A DNA stretch of 8,372 bases from Pseudobdellovibrionaceae bacterium (GCA_014376325.1 JACMRP010000296.1:1-8372); one strand, 5' to 3'. Shown: positions 1 to 7,293, numbered from the stretch's first letter. Made by a program: numbers and translations. The notes: generated from the letters alone by a model not told the origin.

Positions 1-1
1 A

Positions 2-1630
2 GCATGGCAGTTTGTATTTTTAGGAATCGGTTTTTCATTAATCGGTGCTGCGGGATACTTCTGGTACGAAAAAAGAAATCCCCGATTTGCCGCAACGGCT
101 GCAGCCGCCCCACCGGCAAAACCAGCGCAAGAAGTTCTTCCTCCGATACCTTCCGTCAGTATGGAAAATGTCGTAACACCGCCGCCGCGAAAACCACTTC
201 CACCTGCGGGTCAGCTTGGCGACGTGGTTACGACAAACTCTTCGTTGCTCGCACCGATTGCGCCCAAGTCCGCGCCCCCGACAGCGATGCCGTTCGGTTC
301 GAAAGGCGGGGATTCGGTTCCCGCACCGGCGACGCCTCCGGACTGGCAACAAGAAAAGGCCGAAGCTTACCGCAGCGTTGCCGCAGCTATGGGCCAAGAA
401 ATGCGCGCCCCGCTCGCGTCGATTTTGGGATTTTCGCAAATGGTTCTTTCGAAGACTCAAGATCCCGACGTGGTTCAGGCGGTCGAGTCTATTTTGCGTG
501 AGGCAAGATCCTCACGCGACGTGCTTGATAAACTCGTTACTTTTTCAGGCGAGCGAAATGCCAAAAAATCTTCGGTCAAGATCGAAGGTCCGATTATTCA
601 AGCTCTGAAAAACTTGGATCAGCGCTTGGTGCAAAAGGGTGTTCGCATCGATAAAGATTTCCAAGAAAGCAATCCTTGGCCGATTGCCACCGAAGAAATG
701 ACGAAAGTATTCGAAAATATTATCGAGAATTCCATCGAAGGCATGGAACGGATGCAAGAAAAGAGCATCAAGATTTCTGTTTGGGAATCTTCGCAAGGCC
801 TGCACGTTCGTATCGTGGATACCGGTGAAGGAATTGATCGTGAAAATTTAGGCAAAGTCTTTGAGCCATTTTTTACGACAAGATCCTACGCAAATCACGT
901 GGGGTTGGGTCTTCCGGTTTCCGCCGGAATCTTGAAAGAACACTCGGCGCAATTTAAGATTCAATCTCAGCGCGGCAAAGGCACCCAAGTTGATATCGTT
1001 CTACCTCCGGTGAATGCGGATGCTTTGTCGAGCGGGGCTGGAATAGTGCCCGAAGTGTTGTTGGACGCGCACGATCTGCCGGCAGAACTTCCGAAAATTT
1101 CTTCGCCCACGCGGGACGAGATTCAGACGACCATGCAAGATACGGAGCCCACGCGCGACCGTTTGACCGAAATAAACGTGGATCGACTTCTAGAAGATCT
1201 GCCAAATGATGACGGGGAATTGCAGTTTTTAGACGGAATGGGATTTGATGATCCGGCGCTGACGGCTCCGCTTCCAATTATGGAAGCACTTACGGCTGTG
1301 GCCATTCCGCCAAAACCCGTGGCGACACCTCCACCGGTGATGTCGCAGCCACCGATGAAAGCTCCGCCACCAGCGGCGGCTCCGCACGAACAAGTCGTTG
1401 TCGTTCTGGACAACAATGCTTCCGCGCCACCGAAATTCGCCCCGCCGATCGTTGCGATTATTCCTGAGCCCGAGGCAGAAATTCCGACCGAAGTGGCGCC
1501 CGAGCCCCCTCAGGAGGTCGTCCCAGAACCAAAAGTATTGATTGATGCACCGACTCCGTCATCCGCCGCAAAAAGTTCAGATCTAGATTCGTACAAGGTT
1601 GAAGTGAAGCGACCTGGAAAGAGGACTTGA
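2..1630 (+). CDS. Membrane-anchored histidine-kinase-like protein lacking the phospho-accepting His (5' end outside window)
   Basis: The reading frame is open from the first bases of the window, so the gene starts upstream; the ATG at 161 is internal. Numbering from the first visible codon gives 542 residues. Residues about 3-22 form one membrane helix, followed by YEKR, which suggests that the rest is cytoplasmic. A Pro/Ala-rich linker (about 28-115) leads to a dimerisation-like helix and a GHKL ATP-binding domain. ATP-site motifs are all present: N-box Asn243 (IIENSIEGM), DTGEGID at 273-279, FEPFF at 287-291, GLGLP at 301-305 and GKGT at 325-328. The H-box reads GQEMRAPLASILGF, with Gln132 where the phosphorylated His should be, and there is no His anywhere in visible residues 1-243. 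The tail (about 350-542) is Pro/Glu-rich and probably disordered. The family is clear, but autokinase activity is unlikely; ATP binding or a scaffold role is inferred. The next gene begins directly after the stop codon. Confidence 0.85.
   Translation, partial: AWQFVFLGIGFSLIGAAGYFWYEKRNPRFAATAAAAPPAKPAQEVLPPIPSVSMENVVTPPPRKPLPPAGQLGDVVTTNSSLLAPIAPKSAPPTAMPFGSKGGDSVPAPATPPDWQQEKAEAYRSVAAAMGQEMRAPLASILGFSQMVLSKTQDPDVVQAVESILREARSSRDVLDKLVTFSGERNAKKSSVKIEGPIIQALKNLDQRLVQKGVRIDKDFQESNPWPIATEEMTKVFENIIENSIEGMERMQEKSIKISVWESSQGLHVRIVDTGEGIDRENLGKVFEPFFTTRSYANHVGLGLPVSAGILKEHSAQFKIQSQRGKGTQVDIVLPPVNADALSSGAGIVPEVLLDAHDLPAELPKISSPTRDEIQTTMQDTEPTRDRLTEINVDRLLEDLPNDDGELQFLDGMGFDDPALTAPLPIMEALTAVAIPPKPVATPPPVMSQPPMKAPPPAAAPHEQVVVVLDNNASAPPKFAPPIVAIIPEPEAEIPTEVAPEPPQEVVPEPKVLIDAPTPSSAAKSSDLDSYKVEVKRPGKRT
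1621..1625 (+). promoter_or_regulatory. Ribosome binding site for the TTG start at 1631
   Basis: GAGGA ends 5 nt before the TTG at 1631. It lies inside the last codons of the upstream gene, so the two genes are probably translationally coupled. It supports the TTG start, since no ATG is available near the start of this frame. Confidence 0.6.
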
Positions 1631-3115
1631 TTGAATATTCGTGAGCAAAGCTCTCAGTTTAGTATCTTCGTCTATACTTCGGACGTTGATCAGGGCGCGT
1701 CCGCAAAAGTTTCGCTTTCGAAAGCGGGATACGATGCTTACTATTTTCAGGAGCTTGACGCATTCTTCGAGCGGCTTCAGCAAATGACTCCTCACCTGGT
1801 CGTGTTTTCAACTATGTCTGTTCAGGGAGCTCTCAGTGATTTCGTGAACCGAATCTTGTCGGTCAGTGCCGAAGTTAAATTAATCGCGATGGCAGAACCC
1901 CAGCAGTTCGAGGCGCTATCGCAGTACAACACTCTCGGTTTGATGGACGTGGTTTCCGTGGAAGGTCCCGCTTTAGATCTAAGAGTTTTATGGGCTGCGG
2001 ATCAAGTTTGCGAAACGCTTTACCTGACTTATCAGAATGAGCAACTTTTTGCAGATTGGAAAGTTGCGCAATCACAAAAAGAAAACCTACAGCGTATGAT
2101 CGACGATCAAAAGGCCGTGGTCGAAGAGACTTCGCAGATGCTGGTATCTGGAAGACTTGCGGATTACCGTTCTTCGCAAAGCAAAGAAGAAGTCCTTCAA
2201 AAATACTTTGAGCGCTTAGAAAAGATTCAAGCGATTTATTTTAAGTTTTTACCATCATTACGTTCGTTCGTTGCGACGAACGCTTCGGGATTTACCGCGC
2301 AGCAGATCCAGGGAGTTGGTTGTCAGCTAGAGAATCAAGATTTGGATGATTTGAACACCCAAATCACCGTGGGACTTTTACCGCCAGTTATGATCGAAAT
2401 GCTTAAAAAAGTTTTCCAGATGAACAACGCAAAAGTATTGCCGCTGTTCGTGCAAAATTCGATTGAAGGCGTTGTCATATACAGGGGCGACCTGGGCAAG
2501 GCCGAAGGTCTTCGGGTCGGTGAAGAGTTTAGTTTATTTTCACTTTGTTACTCTTACTTCTCTTTAGAAAAACGCGTGGAAGCTTTAGATGTTCAGGACT
2601 ACACCACCGAATTGTATAATCAGCGTTATTACGCCGAAAAGTTAAACGAAGAATGGGAACGATCGCGCCGATCTAAGCAGCCCGTGTCCGTCATGAAAAT
2701 ATCGATCGATGATTTTTACGAAATTGAACAGACATTAGGTCTTAACGTGCGCGATGGAATTTTAAAAACGGTCAGTGATTTTATTCGTAAGACCATCCGG
2801 GCCAATGACGTTGCCTGCAGAACCCAGATGAACGAAATCGCCGTGATCCTGCCCCAAACGACCAAAAAAGGCGCGGCTCTTTTAGGCGAACGACTTCGCC
2901 GCATTGTCGAAAGCTCTTCGGTTGTCGATAGCGGAGTGAAAGTTTCGATCAGCGTTGGCGTCAGTGAATACCCATCGCTTGCAGATTCGGTTCCGGGCCT
3001 GGATGAAACCTCTACCAAGGCGTTGAATCATATTATGGAAAAGGGCGGAAACCGCATTTGTTTGTACAAGGCCCCAGGGGAATTTACCCCTGAGTTCGAA
3101 GTCACGGCCGAGTAG
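1631..3115 (+). CDS. Pseudo-receiver / degenerate GGDEF protein with conserved c-di-GMP I-site
   Basis: This 494-residue protein starts at a TTG immediately after the preceding stop. Residues about 10-125 have the alternating strand/helix pattern of a response-regulator receiver. The key residues are missing: the phosphorylated Asp aligns with Ser60 (PHLVVFST), the Thr with Ala88, and the Lys region reads SVEGP. A coiled coil (about 135-170) and a possible GAF-like region (about 185-315) follow. A GGDEF domain fills about 330-482. Its signature reads QMNEI (399-403) instead of GGDEF. The first metal-binding Asp is Ser358 (SIDDF), and the guanine-contacting Asn of the usual FKxIND is Glu. The inhibitory-site motif RxxD is kept as RAND (390-393), five residues before the signature, the spacing seen in PleD-type enzymes. 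It is therefore unlikely to make c-di-GMP and is a candidate c-di-GMP receptor. Domain identity of the C-terminus is firm; the GAF call is tentative. Confidence 0.85.
   Translation: MNIREQSSQFSIFVYTSDVDQGASAKVSLSKAGYDAYYFQELDAFFERLQQMTPHLVVFSTMSVQGALSDFVNRILSVSAEVKLIAMAEPQQFEALSQYNTLGLMDVVSVEGPALDLRVLWAADQVCETLYLTYQNEQLFADWKVAQSQKENLQRMIDDQKAVVEETSQMLVSGRLADYRSSQSKEEVLQKYFERLEKIQAIYFKFLPSLRSFVATNASGFTAQQIQGVGCQLENQDLDDLNTQITVGLLPPVMIEMLKKVFQMNNAKVLPLFVQNSIEGVVIYRGDLGKAEGLRVGEEFSLFSLCYSYFSLEKRVEALDVQDYTTELYNQRYYAEKLNEEWERSRRSKQPVSVMKISIDDFYEIEQTLGLNVRDGILKTVSDFIRKTIRANDVACRTQMNEIAVILPQTTKKGAALLGERLRRIVESSSVVDSGVKVSISVGVSEYPSLADSVPGLDETSTKALNHIMEKGGNRICLYKAPGEFTPEFEVTAE
3075..3092 (+). other. 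Small GC-rich hairpin near the end of the GGDEF-like gene
   Basis: CAGGGG (3075-3080) and CCCCTG (3087-3092) form a perfect 6-bp stem with a 6-nt AT-rich loop. It lies 20 nt before the stop of the GGDEF-like gene and 34 nt before the alr start. No U-tract follows directly, so it is not a standard intrinsic terminator. It may be chance, or a weak RNA structure between the regulatory genes and alr. Confidence 0.3.
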
Positions 3116-3118
3116 GAG
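3114..3118 (+). promoter_or_regulatory. Ribosome binding site deciding the alr start
   Basis: AGGAG overlaps the stop codon of the previous gene. It sits 8 nt before TTG 3127 but 14 nt before the ATG at 3133. The spacing favours the TTG as the true start. Confidence 0.65.
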
Positions 3119-3126
3119 TTAAATTT

Positions 3127-4317
3127 TTGGAAATGTATCGACGAACCTTCGCAGAAATTAACCTAGACCACTTAGCGCAGAATTTTGAAGCGCTGAAGCG
3201 GGCATTTCCGCAAGCGCCATTTTTATGCCCGATGGTAAAGGCGAATGCTTACGGCCACGGCGACGTCGCGGTGGCACGTTGTCTTGAACAACTAGGCGCT
3301 AAACACTTAGGCGTCTGCCTGATCGAAGAAGGTATTCTTTTGCGTCGTGGTGGAGTCAACGTCGACATCTTAGTTTTCCGTGGCTTTGATCGTGAAGGCG
3401 CGATGGAAATATTGCGCCACAATCTGACCCCGGTCGTAAGTACGTGGGAACAATTGGACGCCATTGAAAGCGTTGCCGAAAAATCAGTTCAGATTCATTT
3501 AAAATTCAACACCGGTATGAATCGATTAGGCTTTCCGGCTGAAGATGCGCAAGCATTGTTCGAACGCTGTTGGCAAAATCCACGATTGCGTGTTCGTGGA
3601 TTACTGACACATTTATATAACGGGGAAGATGCCCACGATCCGATGGGCGATAGCGCAGATCAATTATCGGGTTTAACGAAGATCCTGCAAATATTTAAAC
3701 CTTTGGCGCCCATCGTGCACAGTTTAAATTCTTCAGGAATATTGAACGCGATTGCCGTACGTGAACAAAAGAATCCACACCATCCGCTGACCCAGATTCA
3801 GTGGGGACTTCGACCGGGGTTAATGATTTACGGTTACAATCCACTAGACGACCAGAAACTTTTACCGCTGAAGCCCGTCATGACTTTAAAATCAGTGACC
3901 TCAACCTACCGGCACTTAAAGGCGGGCGAGATTGTTTCTTACGGCGGTACGTGGACTGCGCCTAAAGATGCGGTTATCGCGGTGGTGCCCATCGGTTATG
4001 CCGATGGCTATCACCGAATCCTTTCTAATAAAGCGACGGTCCTCTTTGGCGAACATCGTGTACCGGTGATCGGCAATATCTGTATGGATTTTTTAATGGT
4101 CGACGTCACCGAAGCAGTCCGGGGCAAAAACGCGTCGGAGATTGGCGAAAAAGAAGTGATATTTTTTGGTGAAAGTCCCGGTGGACAGCTTATGCCTGCA
4201 AGCGAAGTCGCGCGCCTGGCAATGACGATACCGTGGGAAATTTTGACCAGCGTTGGTGAGCGCGTCCCGCGCGTTTACGTCGGTGAATGGGCAAAAAAAC
4301 TAGGAGTTGCAAGTTGA
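3127..4317 (+). CDS. alr: Alanine racemase
   Basis: This is a PLP-dependent enzyme of the cytoplasm that interconverts L- and D-alanine and supplies D-Ala for peptidoglycan stem peptides. The 396-residue length is typical. The PLP-binding lysine is Lys38 in VKANAYGHG. The second catalytic base is Tyr291 in IGYADGYHR. The substrate-loop motif GNICMDF contains Met320, and FNTGMNRLGF carries the conserved Arg that tunes the cofactor. HSLNSSG and WGLRPGLMIYG match the usual barrel and domain-junction motifs. The TTG at 3127 is chosen over the ATG two codons later because of the ribosome-site spacing. The gene begins 11 nt after the regulatory gene, and its stop overlaps the mlaE start by 4 nt (TTGA). 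It looks like an ordinary functional enzyme; what is unusual is its position between signalling genes and a lipid transporter. Confidence 0.96.
   Translation: MEMYRRTFAEINLDHLAQNFEALKRAFPQAPFLCPMVKANAYGHGDVAVARCLEQLGAKHLGVCLIEEGILLRRGGVNVDILVFRGFDREGAMEILRHNLTPVVSTWEQLDAIESVAEKSVQIHLKFNTGMNRLGFPAEDAQALFERCWQNPRLRVRGLLTHLYNGEDAHDPMGDSADQLSGLTKILQIFKPLAPIVHSLNSSGILNAIAVREQKNPHHPLTQIQWGLRPGLMIYGYNPLDDQKLLPLKPVMTLKSVTSTYRHLKAGEIVSYGGTWTAPKDAVIAVVPIGYADGYHRILSNKATVLFGEHRVPVIGNICMDFLMVDVTEAVRGKNASEIGEKEVIFFGESPGGQLMPASEVARLAMTIPWEILTSVGERVPRVYVGEWAKKLGVAS
4302..4306 (+). promoter_or_regulatory. Ribosome binding site deciding the mlaE start
   Basis: AGGAG lies within the last codons of alr and ends 7 nt before TTG 4314. 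This is the reason to place the mlaE start at 4314 rather than at an upstream in-frame ATG (4287), which would overlap alr by 31 nt. Confidence 0.7.
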
Positions 4318-5141
4318 CGGCGGTTCAGCGCGTAGCCTCATACATCGACATGGCTTGGAACGCGGTCCAGGATAAAATCAGTGGCTTACTTATGGAAGTC
4401 GGTCTGATATTTCTATTTTTGTGGCATAGCCTGCGTTTGGTATTTTCGAAACCCCACAGGTATTCGGAAATTATTAAACACATGGAGTTCGTCGGAAATC
4501 AGTCCATCGGGATCATTTCGCTGACCGGAATATTTACCGGTCTGGCGTTGTCGTTGCAAATTTATTTGGGTTTTAAAATGTTCAACGCCGTGAACATGGT
4601 CGGACCAGTGGTGGCACTCGGAATCACGCGCGAACTTGGTCCGGTTTTGACGGGACTGATCGTCGCGGCCAGAGCGGGCGGCGCGATGGCCGCGCGGCTA
4701 GGCACGATGCGGGTCAACGAGCAGATCGACGCGCTGGATGTCATGGGAGTAAATACGAAACAATACTTAATTGCGCCGCGGATTGTGGCTTCCGTCATCT
4801 GCATGCCGCTTTTAACTGCGGTTTTCGACTTTGTGTCGATGGTTGGCAGTTGGCTCTTGTGCGTAAAATTAATTCAATTAGACGAAGCCGTTTTCTGGCA
4901 AAAAATTCGCGATACGGTGGAAGTAAAACACATCAACGAAGGTCTTTTTAAAGCTGCCATTTTCGGTTTAGTATTTTCGACGGTGTGCACTTATCGCGGC
5001 TTTACCACGACGGGCGGCGCGAAGGGCGTTGGCGACGCCACAAATCAGGGCGTCGTGCAAAGCATGGTCATGGTTATCATTCTGGATTATTTTGTGGGTA
5101 ATTTGATTCGTATATTTTACGCCGTGTGGGGAATTCACTAA
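4314..5141 (+). CDS. mlaE: MlaE-family phospholipid ABC transporter permease
   Basis: This is the inner-membrane permease of an MCE-type (Mla) lipid transport complex, which works with the ATPase and the MCE protein encoded next. With the TTG start it is 275 residues, close to the family's usual 250-270. The hallmark block is present: GITRELGPVLTGLIVAARAG, then RVNEQIDALDVMGVN, the cytoplasmic EQ-loop that contacts the ATPase, then YLIAPRIVA. An amphipathic N-terminal segment (about 15-45) and roughly five hydrophobic helices are visible, the last near IILDYFVGNLI. The start overlaps the alr stop as TTGA, and the stop overlaps the mlaF start as TAATG, so translation is probably coupled along the operon. 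Transport direction cannot be read from sequence. The family assignment is secure, and the gene symbol follows the Mla system by homology. Confidence 0.94.
   Translation: MTAVQRVASYIDMAWNAVQDKISGLLMEVGLIFLFLWHSLRLVFSKPHRYSEIIKHMEFVGNQSIGIISLTGIFTGLALSLQIYLGFKMFNAVNMVGPVVALGITRELGPVLTGLIVAARAGGAMAARLGTMRVNEQIDALDVMGVNTKQYLIAPRIVASVICMPLLTAVFDFVSMVGSWLLCVKLIQLDEAVFWQKIRDTVEVKHINEGLFKAAIFGLVFSTVCTYRGFTTTGGAKGVGDATNQGVVQSMVMVIILDYFVGNLIRIFYAVWGIH
5128..5132 (+). promoter_or_regulatory. Ribosome binding site for mlaF
   Basis: GGGGA ends 8 nt before ATG 5141. This supports the ATG over the in-frame GTG at 5126, which would overlap this site and add only five residues. Confidence 0.55.
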
Positions 5142-5908
5142 TGGATACCGCAGCACCTTCCGCCGTGTCTTTGATCGACCTTAAGAAAACTTTCGACGGC
5201 AAAGAGTTTGTCCTAAAGGGTATGTCACTTGAGGTTCCGAAAGGCAGTTTAACCGCAATCATCGGATTTTCGGGAACCGGCAAGAGCGTGGTCCTTAAAC
5301 ATATTCTTGGCCTGTACAAACCGACTTCGGGCGAGGTCGAGGTGCTGGGCAGAAAACTCAGCAGCATGAGCGACGACGAACTTACCACCTTTCGGCAAAA
5401 GTTCGGCGTGCTGTTTCAGTCGGCGGCACTTTTCGATGATATGACCGTCCTTGAAAATGTCAGTTTTCCGTTGATCGAACATCGTCGAGAAATGAGACCC
5501 GCACAGGTTATTTCGGTGGCGGAAGAGAAACTGACCCAGGTCGGTCTAGATAAAAAACACTTTGGTAAATTGCCGAGTCAAATCAGCGGCGGCATGCAAA
5601 AGCGGACGGGTCTGGCCCGCGCTCTCGCCCTAGATCCAGAAATATTGATCTATGATGAGCCGACGACTGGATTAGATCCCATTCTTACCGAAATGGTAGA
5701 TAATCTTATTCTAGAGACTCATAAGTCCCGAAAAGGACTGACTTCTATCATGGTAAGCCATGATCTGGCGGCGGCCTTCCGCATCGCCGATCACATCGCC
5801 ATGTTGGATGCCGGTCAGGTTTTGTTAAGCGGCACTGCAGAGGATTTTTTTAATAGTGATATTGAACTCGTAAAACGGTTCGTATCAAAAGGAATGAAGC
5901 ATTCATGA
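5141..5908 (+). CDS. mlaF: MlaF-family phospholipid transporter ATP-binding protein
   Basis: This cytoplasmic ABC ATPase powers the MlaE permease. At 255 residues from ATG 5141 it is a normal length. All nucleotide-site motifs are intact: Walker A GFSGTGKS (42-49, Lys48), Q-loop Gln93 (LFQSAALFDDMTV), signature ISGGMQKR (SGGMQ at 149-153), Walker B ILIYDEPTTGLDP (Asp172, Glu173) and the switch His207 (VSHDL). The QSAALFDDMTVLENV and SGGMQKR stretches are typical of the MlaF/Ttg2A branch. It overlaps mlaE by one base and mlaD by four (ATGA). No MlaB-like STAS partner is encoded between mlaE and mlaD or elsewhere in the window; in E. coli MlaB binds MlaF, so here it is either absent, replaced, or encoded elsewhere. 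Confidence 0.95.
   Translation: MDTAAPSAVSLIDLKKTFDGKEFVLKGMSLEVPKGSLTAIIGFSGTGKSVVLKHILGLYKPTSGEVEVLGRKLSSMSDDELTTFRQKFGVLFQSAALFDDMTVLENVSFPLIEHRREMRPAQVISVAEEKLTQVGLDKKHFGKLPSQISGGMQKRTGLARALALDPEILIYDEPTTGLDPILTEMVDNLILETHKSRKGLTSIMVSHDLAAAFRIADHIAMLDAGQVLLSGTAEDFFNSDIELVKRFVSKGMKHS
5887..5893 (+). promoter_or_regulatory. Probable ribosome binding site for mlaD
   Basis: AAAAGGA ends 11 nt before ATG 5905, a little far. The ATGA overlap with the mlaF stop suggests that re-initiation also contributes. Confidence 0.4.
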
Positions 5909-7293
5909 GCTGGGTTAAAGCGCCAGAATTCAAAGTGGGACTTCTTGTTGTCGTTGTGGGCTCGCTCATTGCTTTTATGTCCATGCAAGTGAGCGAAGAT
6001 CCTAGTTACCTGGGTCGATCTAAAAAAGCCTGGTTCCTGTTAAAAAATGCGGGCGGCTTGGTCAAAAATTCTGCCATTAAAACTGCGGGGATTCCGGTTG
6101 GAATCATCAAAGACATCACTCTCCAAAACGGCAGCGCTAGGGTAGAGATTACGGTCAAATCAGACGTGCCACTGACGGTTTCATCTATCGTTGAAGTCCG
6201 TGCGCAGGGGATTTTAGGCGATAAACACATCGAAATATTTTCGGGGATGCCGGATGATCCACCTTTAGCGGACAACGCGCAAATTCTGAACGTCAAAGAG
6301 TCCCGTTCGTTAGATAATTTGGTGGGCGAAGTCTCCGAAATTTCTTCGTCACTAAAAAGCGTCGCCGAAGTTCTAAAAGAATCCATCAGCAGCGACGGCA
6401 CGAACAAACACGTGATGGGCCGAATCGTTAAAAACATCGAAAAACTGACCGGTGACCTTGCGGACATCACCTCGCAAAATAAAAACAAATTTGGCGAAAT
6501 CGTAGACCAAGTTCATGATGTCACTTCGACCCTCAGCGAACTTGTTAACGACGAGGGTGAAGACGGTTTCAAAAAATCTTGGAAAAAGGCCGTGGCTTCT
6601 ATGCAACGTATCGACTCGGTCCTTAAAAACGTCGACGACATTACCGGTAAAATCAATCGCGGTGAAGGTACGATCGGTAAACTCGTGAATGACGAATCCA
6701 CGGTCGATAATCTGAACAGTACGATCGAAGGCCTCAGCGGGATGTTAGAAACCGCAAGTCGTATCCAAACGGGCTTCGACTTCCACGCCGACTACCTTGG
6801 GGACATCAAAGCTACGAAGTCCACCATCGGTATAAAAATTCAGCCGGGTCTTGATCGATACTATTATATTGGCATCATCGACGACCCAGCGGGCGTTGTT
6901 GAACGTGATAACGTAGCCACGACCGGCACCGGCGGAGTAACAAATACTACGCAAGTAAAAACCTTTTATAACAAAACCAAATTCTCTGCGATGTTTGCAA
7001 AAAACTTTTACGACTTTACGGTTCGTGGCGGTCTGATCGAAAATCAGGGCGGCATGGGCATGGACTACGTGATGCTTCGTCGCAAACTGAAGCTTTCACT
7101 GGAAGCATTCAACTTTAGCAGCACCAACATGCGCGCCCAAGCAATGTACAGTCTGACTCACGGATTTTACGTACTCGGCGGCATGCAGGACATGCTTAAC
7201 AATTCGCAAGTGCGATCTAGTTATCTGGGTGCGGGACTTTATATAACCAACGATGACTTAAAAGTTTTATTGTCGTCAAAATCTCCGTTTTAG
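5905..7293 (+). CDS. mlaD: MlaD-like MCE-domain protein with C-terminal beta-rich, barrel-like domain
   Basis: This is the periplasmic lipid-binding component of the Mla transporter, anchored in the inner membrane. Residues about 11-29 are an uncleaved membrane helix. The MCE domain runs about 40-115, with KNAGGLVKNSAIKTAGIPVG and the closing QGILGDKHIEI, both family signatures. Residues about 130-288 are mostly amphipathic helix, including NRGEGTIGKLVND, a motif common in long MCE proteins. From residue 290 to the end (462), the sequence switches to alternating hydrophobic/polar, aromatic-rich beta strands (RYYYIGII, KLKLSLEAFNF, GFYVLGGMQD, YLGAGLYI) and ends in Phe, as outer-membrane barrel proteins do. 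E. coli MlaD is only about 180 residues. The barrel call is inference from strand pattern; a soluble beta domain is the alternative. No mlaA, mlaB or mlaC is seen in the window. Confidence 0.93.
   Translation: MSWVKAPEFKVGLLVVVVGSLIAFMSMQVSEDPSYLGRSKKAWFLLKNAGGLVKNSAIKTAGIPVGIIKDITLQNGSARVEITVKSDVPLTVSSIVEVRAQGILGDKHIEIFSGMPDDPPLADNAQILNVKESRSLDNLVGEVSEISSSLKSVAEVLKESISSDGTNKHVMGRIVKNIEKLTGDLADITSQNKNKFGEIVDQVHDVTSTLSELVNDEGEDGFKKSWKKAVASMQRIDSVLKNVDDITGKINRGEGTIGKLVNDESTVDNLNSTIEGLSGMLETASRIQTGFDFHADYLGDIKATKSTIGIKIQPGLDRYYYIGIIDDPAGVVERDNVATTGTGGVTNTTQVKTFYNKTKFSAMFAKNFYDFTVRGGLIENQGGMGMDYVMLRRKLKLSLEAFNFSSTNMRAQAMYSLTHGFYVLGGMQDMLNNSQVRSSYLGAGLYITNDDLKVLLSSKSPF
6772..7290 (+). other. Predicted outer-membrane beta-barrel-like domain of MlaD
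   Basis: This covers residues 290-462 of MlaD. I count roughly ten candidate strands separated by short turns, plus one longer Gly/Thr-rich loop around residues 330-352. The terminal residue is Phe, matching the C-terminal signal recognised by the BAM machinery. The domain boundary is approximate. Confidence 0.6.

Noticed and set aside
38..460. 140-residue minus-strand open frame opposite the kinase-like gene
   Set aside because: It is Arg/Cys-rich and low in complexity, antisense to the Pro-rich linker; typical of a shadow frame.
4..501. 165-residue plus-strand frame overlapping the kinase-like gene
   Set aside because: It is Arg/Ser-rich with no domain pattern, in a different frame from the well-supported kinase-like gene; a shadow frame.
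1187..1196. 10-bp palindrome CTTCTAGAAG
   Set aside because: About eight perfect 10-bp palindromes are expected by chance in 8.4 kb.
2265..2282. 7-bp inverted repeat (CGTTCGT / ACGAACG) with a 4-nt loop
   Set aside because: Repeats of this length are expected by chance in a window this size and it lies in mid-gene.
3075..3128. Intrinsic terminator between the GGDEF-like gene and alr
   Set aside because: The stem is only 6 bp and the nearest T-run is over 30 nt away; alr also has its own close ribosome site, consistent with read-through.
4287..4313. Upstream ATG as the mlaE start
   Set aside because: It overlaps alr by 31 nt, while TTG 4314 has an AGGAG at 7-nt spacing and a 4-nt overlap.
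5126..5140. GTG 5126 as the mlaF start
   Set aside because: ATG 5141 has a better-placed GGGGA and a TAATG junction; the GTG lies on top of that site.
6006..6488. 160-residue minus-strand open frame opposite mlaD
   Set aside because: It is antisense to the conserved MCE domain, with no recognisable motif; its length follows from codon bias of mlaD.
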